From an uncultured Lachnospiraceae bacterium (GTDB taxonomy: Bacteria; Bacillota; Clostridia; Lachnospirales; Lachnospiraceae), in contig URUU01000071.1 of the NCBI GenBank assembly GCA_900551235.1, positions 1-5,269 on the forward strand: a DNA stretch of 5,269 nt, given 5' to 3'. Below, piece after piece: positions 1 through 5,174 of this stretch. Position 1 is the first letter of the stretch. Each line of letters opens with the position of its first letter. A program made the position numbers and the translations under genes. Under the pieces are notes generated by a model, which had not been told where the DNA came from, made no database searches, and saw nothing but the letters and a program-made list of their open reading frames with translations.

Positions 1-6
1 AAACCA

Positions 7-11
7 CTCCT
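7..11 (-). promoter_or_regulatory. Probable ribosome binding site of the T-box-controlled gene beyond the left edge
   Basis: On the minus strand AGGAG is followed by TGGTTT and then the window ends. Six bases after an AGGAG is a normal distance for a start codon to begin, so the gene controlled by the T-box probably starts immediately outside the window. The minus-strand ATG near position 51 hits a stop after six codons. The ATG near position 24 is open to the edge but has no Shine-Dalgarno sequence in front of it. This is inference from spacing only; no coding sequence of that gene can be seen. Confidence 0.5.
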
Positions 12-60
12 GTGCAAGCACATCGTGGTTTCAGGCTTTTGACCCTGGCATCTTAGAATT

Positions 61-99
61 AAAAAATCCCCGGTTTCTGCGTGATCGCAGGAACCAAGG
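61..99 (-). terminator. Conditional intrinsic terminator of the T-box leader
   Basis: On the minus strand a 14-position stem runs from 99-86 to 81-68, including G-T pairs and one C/A mismatch, around the tetraloop ATCA. After one A it is followed by six T (66-61). The first bases of the 5' arm (99-97) are also part of the antiterminator pairing with 128-125, so the two structures exclude each other, as in the T-box mechanism. Confidence 0.88.
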
Positions 100-329
100 A
101 CTTGTCATCTCTTCGGCGGTACCATCCTGATTAGCACTGCCAAAAACAGTGCTCTCTCATTTTCCGTTATCGCCGGAATTACGCTGTATTTTCATACAGG
201 ACTCCAAGGCAGGTTCCATCTCTTCCGCACAGGAATCTCGCACCAGTGATCCCCTCTCTGTAGATTGTCCAAAATGTACTATTCCTTTTCTTCGTCTTGC
301 CCATATGATGAGCTGTCAGCTCTGTTTCA
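61..329 (-). promoter_or_regulatory. T-box riboswitch leader, probably specific for tRNA-Pro (CCU)
   Basis: This is a tRNA-sensing leader that allows transcription of the downstream gene when the matching tRNA is uncharged. Minus-strand landmarks in order: AGTA at 280-277, AGAGA at 259-255, GGTG apical motif at 244-241, a hairpin with a GAAA loop (199-184), a 7-bp stem III (153-147 with 139-133), and the T-box core GGATGGTACCGCC (127-115). Antiterminator arms AGGA (128-125) and TCCT (100-97) compete with the terminator. Folding stem I by hand pairs 276-271 with 222-217 and 287-284 with 209-206. That leaves a symmetric 7+7 loop of AATAGTA opposite GAACCTG. In it CCT (213-211), preceded by GAA and followed by a purine, is the likely specifier codon, meaning proline. 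The UGGU bulge (124-121) predicts discriminator base A, as in tRNA-Pro. A proS-like or proline biosynthesis gene should follow. The T-box call is firm; the amino acid is inferred. Confidence 0.93.
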
Positions 330-335
330 TCCATC

Positions 336-364
336 AGTTTAGGGCAAAATCAGACATTTGTCAA
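336..364 (-). promoter_or_regulatory. Sigma-A type promoter of the T-box transcript
   Basis: On the minus strand TTGACA (364-359, a perfect -35 box) is followed after exactly 17 bp by TAAACT (341-336, 4 of 6 matches to TATAAT). The start should be near 329, about 30 bases before stem I begins, which is a normal T-box geometry. Confidence 0.82.
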
Positions 365-388
365 TACGAAACGGTGATTTTTCGTTTC

Positions 389-417
389 TTGCTTTTTGCC
401 CGGAGGTATATTAAAAT
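389..417 (+). promoter_or_regulatory. Possible plus-strand promoter for the DUF4317 gene
   Basis: TTGCTT (389-394) and TAAAAT (412-417) are separated by 17 bp. The -10 box is good and the -35 box is weak. Use of this promoter would give a 5' untranslated leader of nearly 200 bases carrying both inverted repeats at 441-475 and 543-578. I found no better-spaced plus-strand pair between 420 and 600. A TATAGA at 592-597 lies too close to the ribosome binding site and has no -35 box. Treat this as a candidate only. Confidence 0.3.
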
Positions 418-440
418 ACTGATGAGTCAAGGGACAAATG

Positions 441-475
441 GACACAAAACGGATGCTTGCATACGCATTTGTGTC
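441..475. repeat. Inverted repeat in the divergent intergenic region
   Basis: GACACAAA (441-448) is the exact reverse complement of TTTGTGTC (468-475). The inner sequence extends the pairing through CG and ATGC segments, interrupted by small mismatches, around a very short loop near 457-458. No T tract follows on either strand, so it is not a simple terminator. It could be an operator or an RNA leader structure. The region 365-619 contains no convincing gene. Confidence 0.6.
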
Positions 476-542
476 TATGAGGACCGCCAAAACATGAGGA
501 AACAGTTATTTACACAGTACATATGCAAATTCCGAATGTTTT

Positions 543-578
543 CGTGATTTTGAGAGTACAAAGTACGGAAAAATCACG
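543..578. repeat. Nested inverted repeat upstream of the DUF4317 gene
   Basis: CGTGATTTT (543-551) pairs perfectly with AAAATCACG (570-578), 9 bp. Inside it GTAC (556-559) can pair with GTAC (563-566) across an AAA loop, with short internal loops of GAGA and GGA. There is no T tract after it. It ends 41 bases before the start codon at 620, so in a transcript it would be a hairpin in the 5' leader; as DNA it could be a regulator site. Confidence 0.6.
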
Positions 579-605
579 TATGACTCATTGATATAGACAA
601 ACCAC

Positions 606-613
606 AGGGGAGG
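606..613 (+). promoter_or_regulatory. Ribosome binding site of the DUF4317 gene
   Basis: AGGGGAGG ends six bases before the ATG at 620. This strong Shine-Dalgarno sequence fixes the start codon. Confidence 0.85.
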
Positions 614-619
614 ATACCT

Positions 620-1756
620 ATGAATAAAAAAGAGATTTCTGAGTTAAAGAAGCAATTCACACCGGACAACTGTACGATTTCCCGTATCTGCGGTTGTTAT
701 GTCGATGCAGAAAAGGAAAAACGTCTGGAGATGCGTGAATCTTTTCTTTCTCTTTCTGATGAAGAAATTTTTAAATATTTTGAGATTTTCAAAAAAACAC
801 TTTCCGGAACGATCGGCAAAAATCTGCTGAATCTGGAGTTTCCGTTAACGACAGAAGCAGAAGGCAGCGAACAGGAATTTCTGCTGCGTCTGAAAAACAG
901 CCGTCTGACGGATGATTCTCTTGTCGATGAATGTTATGACAAGATCATCGAACATTATTACAATGCGGAAAATTATTTTATCATTCTCGTCCACGCTGCT
1001 TATGACGTTCCGGGAAAGGCCAGGGATAATACAGAAATGTTTGACTCTTCTGATGAAGTTTACGAATATATTCTGTGCTGCATCTGCCCGGTCAAACTCT
1101 CAAAAGCTGGTCTGTGCTACAATGAGGCTGAAAATCGCATCCGCGACCGGATCCGCGACTGGATCGTGGAACTTCCTGAAAGAGGTTTCCTGTTCCCGGC
1201 ATTTAATGAGCGGAGCACCGATCTGCATGCCATGCTGTATTATTCCAAAAAGCCGGAAGAACTTCAGGCAGAATTTGTAGAAAATATGTTTGGATGTGAA
1301 GTTTCCCTTACCGCAGGTGAGCAGAAAGAATCATTCCAGGCTGTCATTTCGGACACGCTCGGCGAAGAATGTAACTATGAAACTGTCAAGACGATCCATG
1401 ATAATCTGAACATGCTGATGGAGGAACACAAAGATGATCCGGAACCGGTCATGCTGGATAAAAGGGAAGTAAAACAGCTTCTGGAGAGAAGTGGTGTGGA
1501 AGATGAAAAATTATCTGATTTCGATACTGCCTATGACAATGCCGTTGGTGAGGATACTTCTCTTATGGCTTCTAACCTTGTAAACACCAGACGTTTTGAG
1601 ATCAAGACCCCTCTGATCACAATCCAGGTCAGCCCTGAGTATGCTGATCTTGTGGAGACACGCATCGTAGACGGAAAAAAATGCCTGGTGATCACGGTGG
1701 ATGATAATGTGACCGTCAACGGTATTCCGGCAAAAACGATGGAACTTGATGAATAA
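620..1756 (+). CDS. DUF4317 domain-containing protein, function unknown
   Basis: This is an intact 378-residue protein recognised as DUF4317, a family found mainly in Clostridia and without an established function. I recognise it from the N-terminus (MNKKEISELKKQF, then TISRICGCYVDAEKEK around residues 19-34), a cysteine-containing stretch CCICPVKLSKAGLCYN around residues 152-167, and an NERSTDLHAMLYY segment around 196-208. Length is as expected for the family. There is no signal peptide or membrane segment, and the composition is acidic, so it should be a soluble cytoplasmic protein. The C-terminal stretch (about 325-375) is rich in alternating hydrophobic residues and looks like a small beta-rich element. 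The start is supported by the strong ribosome binding site. It appears to be monocistronic: the next gene has its own promoter, and no clear intrinsic terminator follows until the hairpin at 1870-1911. The family call is confident; no role can be read from the sequence. Confidence 0.92.
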   Translation: MNKKEISELKKQFTPDNCTISRICGCYVDAEKEKRLEMRESFLSLSDEEIFKYFEIFKKTLSGTIGKNLLNLEFPLTTEAEGSEQEFLLRLKNSRLTDDSLVDECYDKIIEHYYNAENYFIILVHAAYDVPGKARDNTEMFDSSDEVYEYILCCICPVKLSKAGLCYNEAENRIRDRIRDWIVELPERGFLFPAFNERSTDLHAMLYYSKKPEELQAEFVENMFGCEVSLTAGEQKESFQAVISDTLGEECNYETVKTIHDNLNMLMEEHKDDPEPVMLDKREVKQLLERSGVEDEKLSDFDTAYDNAVGEDTSLMASNLVNTRRFEIKTPLITIQVSPEYADLVETRIVDGKKCLVITVDDNVTVNGIPAKTMELDE

Positions 1757-1824
1757 TTCTGTTTTTTATAATTTTTTAACAAATTTTACTGTTTTTTCAA
1801 AATAAATTGCGTTTATTTTAGATA
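1757..1824. other. AT-rich spacer without a clear terminator
   Basis: This stretch is strongly T-rich, with CTGTTTTTT occurring twice (near 1760 and 1788). I see no GC stem that would make an intrinsic terminator for the DUF4317 gene. It may act as an AT-rich upstream element for the promoter that follows. No gene is visible. Confidence 0.5.
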
Positions 1825-1852
1825 TTGTATTTTTGATTTTTTTCTTTATAAT
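1825..1852 (+). promoter_or_regulatory. Promoter of the amt-PII gene
   Basis: TATAAT (1847-1852) is a perfect -10 box. TTGTAT (1825-1830) is a partial -35 box with a 16-bp spacer. The expected start is near 1859, so the transcript would begin almost directly with the hairpin at 1870-1911. No other promoter fits between that hairpin and the start codon at 1965. Confidence 0.65.
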
Positions 1853-1860
1853 GTTATCCA

Positions 1861-1920
1861 ACAAGAGACGAAGGCGTCAGAACTGAATGAATTTTCAGTT
1901 TTGATGCCTTCTTTGTTTTT
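1861..1920 (+). terminator. Strong hairpin plus T tract in the amt-PII leader, probable attenuator
   Basis: Bases 1870-1887 and 1894-1911 form an uninterrupted 18-bp stem (two G-T pairs) with a six-base loop TGAATT. ACAA (1861-1864) and TTGT (1913-1916) can extend it, and a T run ends at 1920. It lies between the promoter and the amt start codon, so it must be read through for expression. A smaller hairpin, GACG-AAGG-CGTC (1867-1878), uses the same 5' arm and is mutually exclusive with the terminator, the usual logic of attenuation. It may also stop readthrough from the DUF4317 gene. The structure is seen in the sequence; regulation by nitrogen status is inference from the gene it precedes. 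Confidence 0.75.
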
Positions 1921-1947
1921 CGGGATGTGCACACCGGGAAAATAAGC

Positions 1948-1955
1948 AAAGGAGG
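1948..1955 (+). promoter_or_regulatory. Ribosome binding site of the amt-PII gene
   Basis: AAAGGAGG ends nine bases before the ATG at 1965. It is near-perfect and confirms that this ATG is the original start of the transporter gene, although the frame it opens is broken after codon 30. Confidence 0.85.
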
Positions 1956-1964
1956 TTATTTATT

Positions 1965-3436
1965 ATGAAGTTTTCATCTGTTGATGTTATCTGGACATTA
2001 CTTGGAGCCGCACTTGTTTATTTTATGCAGGCAGGTTTTGCCATGTGTGAAGCGGTGCTTTTATTGGAAAGCTTGATCCGCTAATCCGCGGCAGTTATCA
2101 GTTCGGTTCTCTTCCAACCTGGTGTTTCGTCATTTTCCAGACCGTTTTCTGTGCAACATCTGCCACGATTGTTTCTGGTTCCATGGCAGAGAGAACAAAT
2201 TTCAAGGCTTACTGCTTATACAGTGCCATGATCTCTCTGATCGTTTATCCGATCTCCGGTCACTGGATCTGGGGCGGCGGCTGGCTCTCTCAGCTTGGCT
2301 TCCATGATTTTGCCGGAAGCACTGCCGTACATATGGTCGGCGGTGTCACTGCCTGTATCGGTGCAAAAATCCTTGGTCCTCGTATTGGCAAATATGACAA
2401 AGACGGAAAACCAAGAGCAATCCTTGGCCATAACCTTACCGTTGCCGCACTCGGTGTTTTCATTCTCTGGTTCTGTTGGTTTGGATTTAACGGAGCAAGC
2501 ACAACTGCGATGTCAACTGACGCAGATCTGATGAGTGCCAGCCTGGTATACATGAACACAAACCTTGCTGCTGCCATCGCAACCTGTACTGCCATGATCT
2601 TTACCTGGGTTCGTTATGGCAAGCCAGATGTTTCCATGACATTAAACGGCGCTCTCGCCGGTCTGGTTGCGATCACTGCCGGATGTGATCAGGTTTCTCC
2701 TGTTGGTGCTTTCTTTATCGGTTTACTTGCCGGTATCCTGCTCTGCGTATCCGTTGATTTCTTCGATCGCGTTGTCAAAATCGATGATCCGGTCGGTGCT
2801 ATTTCCGTACACGGTGCCTGCGGTGCCATGGGAACGCTCTGTGTCGGCCTGTTCGCAACAGACGGCGGCCTGTTTTACGGCGGAGGCATTCATTATTTCC
2901 TGGTACAGCTCCTTGGTGTTGTTTCTGTTATGATCTGGGTTATCATCACAATGACCATCATTTTCAAAGTGATTGACAAACTCGTAGGTTTACGTGTCCC
3001 TGCCGATATCGAGATCGAAGGTCTGGACTATCATGAACACGGTCTGGCAAGTGCCTATGCCGGATTCAATATTTCTGATATCACCGCTACGATGGATGTC
3101 AATGAAAATACAGATCTTGGTGAATCTGACTATGTAAAAGCAAGCGACGCACAGAAAAATGCTGCTGTCAAAGTAGCCGGTGAAGAACTGGCTGCTGCAA
3201 ATCCAATCGGAATGTACAAAGTTTCGATCCTTGTAAAACTTTCCCGGTATGACAAACTCCGCAAAGCCCTCAATGAACTCGGCGTCACCGGCATGACCGT
3301 TACACAGGTTATGGGCTGCGGTATCCAGAAAGGTTCCGGCGAAAAATACCGTGGTGCCGAAGTAGACGCTACACTCCTCCCAAAAGTAAAAGTAGAAGTC
3401 ATCGGCGGCAATATCCCGGTGGAAAAAGTCATCGCT
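1965..3436 (+). pseudogene. Ammonium transporter fused to a PII (GlnK-like) domain, disrupted by two deletions
   Basis: In intact form this would be an inner-membrane Amt channel with a C-terminal PII signalling domain. The ATG frame reads a normal Amt start with the first membrane segment up to MCEA (codon 30, 2052-2054), then enters a wrong frame and stops at 2082-2084. Homology resumes in another frame at 2054 with GAFIGKLDPLIRG, so about 40 codons covering the end of TM1, the GFTRAKN-type motif and TM2 are missing. From there the frame is clean. It shows the FQTVFCATSATIVSG block, WIWGGGW, Asp 2306 and pore His 2330 in HDFAGSTAVH, and pore His 2810 in VHGACG. The Amt tail and a linker of about 40 residues follow, then a PII domain from 3212 with T-loop QKG and Tyr 3347 in KYRGAE. 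PII ends abruptly at VEKVIA (3436), lacking the YTGHIGDGKIF-type part. The frame then runs antisense through the next gene to 3646. A functional product is unlikely. Alternatives are an assembly or sequencing error. Confidence 0.88.
2052..2056 (+). other. Internal deletion junction in the amt part
   Basis: The two Amt frames meet at GCGGT. GCG is the alanine codon of MCEA in the upstream frame, and GGT is the first glycine of GAFIGK in the downstream frame. A GCGG shared by GAAGCGGGT-type and GGCGGTGCT-type codons on either side would explain both the deletion and the frame change. The loss is estimated at 110-130 bp by comparison with the usual Amt layout, not a multiple of three. Confidence 0.65.
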
Positions 3437-3453
3437 TTCCACCCTTCTTTTTT
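3419..3453 (+). other. 3' deletion junction of amt-PII with an orphan terminator-like arm
   Basis: PII coding sequence stops at about 3433-3436 and is followed by CTTTCCACCCTTCTTTTTT, which looks like the 3' arm and T tract of an intrinsic terminator that has lost its 5' arm. By chance or by mechanism, GTGGAAA in the last PII codons (3419-3425) is an exact inverted repeat of TTTCCAC (3436-3442), 10 bases apart. This could make a weak substitute terminator. On the minus strand the HAD gene has no other terminator. Confidence 0.5.
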
Positions 3454-3462
3454 CTCAGAATG

Positions 3463-4107
3463 TCAGATTAGTTTTTTTATATCATTTAATGTTGGAACGC
3501 ATGCATACAGCATATCTTTGATCTCATCATCCGGCTGTGTCAGATCCGGCACCATAACTACTTTGCATCCTGCTGCATACGCACTTTTAATGCCATTCGG
3601 CGAATCCTCAACTGCCATGCATTCTTCCGGATCCAGTCCGATCTGACTGCAGGCATATTCGTAGACATCCGGTGCCGGTTTGCCATGCTCTACCATCGGT
3701 GCACAGACAATCTTATCAAAATAATCATACAGATCAAATTGTTTCAGATAACGCTCCGTTCGTTCCAGGTCACTTGCCGTTGCTACTGCACGGTGTATCT
3801 TTTTCTCTTTTAAATAAGTAAGAATCTCAACAGCTCCTGGTTTTAAATCCAGTTTCACTGTTTTCAGATATTCTTCCATGATTTCTCTCCGATAACTTTT
3901 GACCGCCTGATAATCCAGCTTCGGATCACCTGTCATTTTTTTCAGATGTTCCGCTGCATACGGCCGCCCAAGAGAACGCATGGTCAGAATCTGCTCTCTT
4001 GTAATCTGATATCCAAAGTGTTCCAAAGCTTTTGGCCAGAACATAATATAATATTTCTCCGTATCCAGCAATGTTCCGTCCATATCAAAAATAACTGCTT
4101 TTATCAT
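3463..4107 (-). CDS. HAD-superfamily hydrolase, beta-phosphoglucomutase-like subfamily IA
   Basis: This is a complete 214-residue soluble phosphatase or phosphomutase-like enzyme. Motif I is FDMDGTLLD, with nucleophile Asp8 and acid/base Asp10. Motif II is the Thr110 of ATASD, motif III is Lys143 in HGKPAPD, and motif IV is EDSPNG with Glu167 and Asp168 for magnesium. A helical cap of about residues 16-85 between motifs I and II fits subfamily IA, and the DxDGTLLDTE start plus KPAPD and EDSPNGI match the beta-phosphoglucomutase/phosphoglycolate phosphatase-like group. The substrate cannot be read from the sequence; sugar phosphates are typical. The ATG overlaps the stop of the upstream tRNA-editing gene by 4 bp (ATGA), so translation is probably coupled, and a GGGAG at 4122-4118 serves as ribosome binding site. 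It converges on the damaged amt-PII gene, 26 bases away, and its own terminator seems to have been lost. Confidence 0.9.
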   Translation of the reverse strand: MIKAVIFDMDGTLLDTEKYYIMFWPKALEHFGYQITREQILTMRSLGRPYAAEHLKKMTGDPKLDYQAVKSYRREIMEEYLKTVKLDLKPGAVEILTYLKEKKIHRAVATASDLERTERYLKQFDLYDYFDKIVCAPMVEHGKPAPDVYEYACSQIGLDPEECMAVEDSPNGIKSAYAAGCKVVMVPDLTQPDDEIKDMLYACVPTLNDIKKLI

Positions 4108-4655
4108 TTGCTTTCTTCTCCCGTCAGTCTTACAACTGTCATCTCATGATGCATCGCTTTAATGACTGTATCAAACATATCTTTTGTTTTCACCCGGATA
4201 CTGGATGTATTCACACACGGATGACATCCAATCCATTTTTCCTTCAGCAGATCCTCATCCACCAGAAGACGCACCGCATTGTCCCTGTCATTCATCAACC
4301 CCATAATACTGACCGATCCAGGAATAATATCCAGATATTTTTCCATGTATTCTGAGCCTGCAAAGGACAGTCTCGCACTGCCAATCTGTTTTGATAATTC
4401 TTTCGTCTTGAACACCTTATCCCCCAGGAGCAAAAGCAGATAAAAATCTGTCTTCTGCCGGTTGCACAAAAACAGATTTTTGCACATTTCCACACTAAGT
4501 GCCTCATCGACCTCTTTGCATGCTTCCATCGTAAAAGCCGCCTCATGGTCCACTCGCTGATAATCTACACCCAGCTCATCCAGAAAATCATAAGTACGGA
4601 TCTCCTTTTCCAGCCTGCCTGCTGCATCCGCAGGTCTTCCATTTTGTAATTCCAT
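4104..4655 (-). CDS. prdX: ProXp-ala/PrdX-type aminoacyl-tRNA deacylase (YbaK/ProX editing family)
   Basis: This complete 183-residue cytoplasmic protein is of the free-standing prolyl-tRNA synthetase-associated editing domain family. Known members hydrolyse Ala-tRNA-Pro, a common misacylation product of prolyl-tRNA synthetase. Visible hallmarks are a DFLDELGV-type N-terminal helix followed by VDHEAAFTMEA (35-45), the KNLFLCNRQK strand with the likely catalytic Lys59 (59-68), a YLLLLLGDK core, LSFAGSEYMEKYL (96-108), IPGSVSIMGLMND (111-123) and the GCHPCVNTSSI motif (143-153). It is the middle gene of a three-gene cluster: the phosphatase stop lies 18 bases upstream with a TGAGGA ribosome binding site (4668-4663), and the HAD gene overlaps its stop. 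The family is confident. The substrate Ala-tRNA-Pro is inferred from the family, since relatives with other specificities exist. The symbol is the commonly used family name. Confidence 0.88.
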   Translation of the reverse strand: MELQNGRPADAAGRLEKEIRTYDFLDELGVDYQRVDHEAAFTMEACKEVDEALSVEMCKNLFLCNRQKTDFYLLLLLGDKVFKTKELSKQIGSARLSFAGSEYMEKYLDIIPGSVSIMGLMNDRDNAVRLLVDEDLLKEKWIGCHPCVNTSSIRVKTKDMFDTVIKAMHHEMTVVRLTGEESK

Positions 4656-4673
4656 ATTGTTTTCCTCATTTGA

Positions 4674-5153
4674 TCATTTTTCCTGTAGATATGCCAGCAG
4701 TCCCCTGCACCCACGCAGAATGTCGTCGTAGGTGGCATCAAAATCACCGGTATACCACGGATCTGCCACGTCACGTGCCGCTGATAGCTGATGGGTTTTC
4801 TCATATCCTGCAAACGAAAGCATCTTATAAATCTTATGATCCTCATCACCGCCCGCGATCCGTGTCATGTTTCTTATATTAGCAGAATCCATTCCAATAA
4901 GGAAGTCAAATTTTGCATAATCCTGCCGCGTCATCTGCCTCGCATGATGTGCAGTCAGCGGAATCTGCACCTGGCGCAGTTTATTTCTCGTTCCATAATG
5001 CGGCGGATTGCCGATCTCCTCACGGCTGGTCGCCGCAGAATCAATCTCAAAACCGTCCTCAAGACCTGCCTGACGAATCAGGTGGGCGAAGATGCTCTGA
5101 GCCATTGTGCTGCGGCAGATATTGCCGTGGCAGATAAAGAGCACTTTTATCAT
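4674..5153 (-). CDS. Low-molecular-weight protein tyrosine phosphatase
   Basis: This is a 159-residue cytoplasmic phosphotyrosine phosphatase of the arsenate-reductase-like fold. The N-terminus IKVLFICHGNICRS carries the signature C-X5-R loop, with nucleophile Cys8 and Arg14 followed by Ser15. The general acid is Asp131 in ADPWYTGDF. Length is typical for the family. I chose the ATG at 5153 because the protein then begins directly with the first beta strand and a GAGG lies about ten bases upstream. An in-frame ATG at 5171 would add MRGYAT but has no good ribosome binding site. It could act on tyrosine-phosphorylated proteins such as exopolysaccharide kinases, but no kinase or capsule gene is in view. 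The tRNA-editing gene follows after 18 bases, so the two are probably cotranscribed. No promoter is seen in front, and the preceding partial gene lies 21 bases away. Confidence 0.92.
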   Translation of the reverse strand: MIKVLFICHGNICRSTMAQSIFAHLIRQAGLEDGFEIDSAATSREEIGNPPHYGTRNKLRQVQIPLTAHHARQMTRQDYAKFDFLIGMDSANIRNMTRIAGGDEDHKIYKMLSFAGYEKTHQLSAARDVADPWYTGDFDATYDDILRGCRGLLAYLQEK

Positions 5154-5174
5154 CGTTGCATAACCTCGCATTTC

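Noticed and set aside
149..547. Plus-strand open frame of 132 codons
   Set aside because: It runs antisense through the T-box leader and its promoter, has no ribosome binding site and shows no protein-like character.
423..590. Long-range inverted repeat ATGAGTCA / TGACTCAT flanking the DUF4317 upstream region
   Set aside because: Eight bases over about 160 bp in AT-rich DNA is compatible with chance, and there is no sign of a mobile element between the copies.
1861..1890. Classical ANTAR target with two hexaloop hairpins
   Set aside because: Only one small hairpin is visible and its loop reads AAGG (or GAAGGC with a shorter stem), which does not meet the A1/G4 rule I know. Kept only as a hypothesis within the attenuator finding.
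1926..1933. Palindrome TGTGCACA before the amt ribosome binding site
   Set aside because: Too short to claim an operator, with no second copy in the window.
2990..3442. Minus-strand open frame of 150 codons
   Set aside because: It is antisense to the clearly homologous Amt tail and PII domain and has no recognisable domain.
2183..3646. Reading the transporter as an intact gene starting at the ATG at 2183
   Set aside because: That ATG is an internal methionine of the Amt motif GSMAER, has no ribosome binding site, and the family match continues upstream of it. The C-terminal 70 codons are antisense to the HAD gene.
4674..5171. Longer phosphatase form starting at 5171
   Set aside because: It lacks a ribosome binding site and adds residues before the conserved first strand; the ATG at 5153 fits better.
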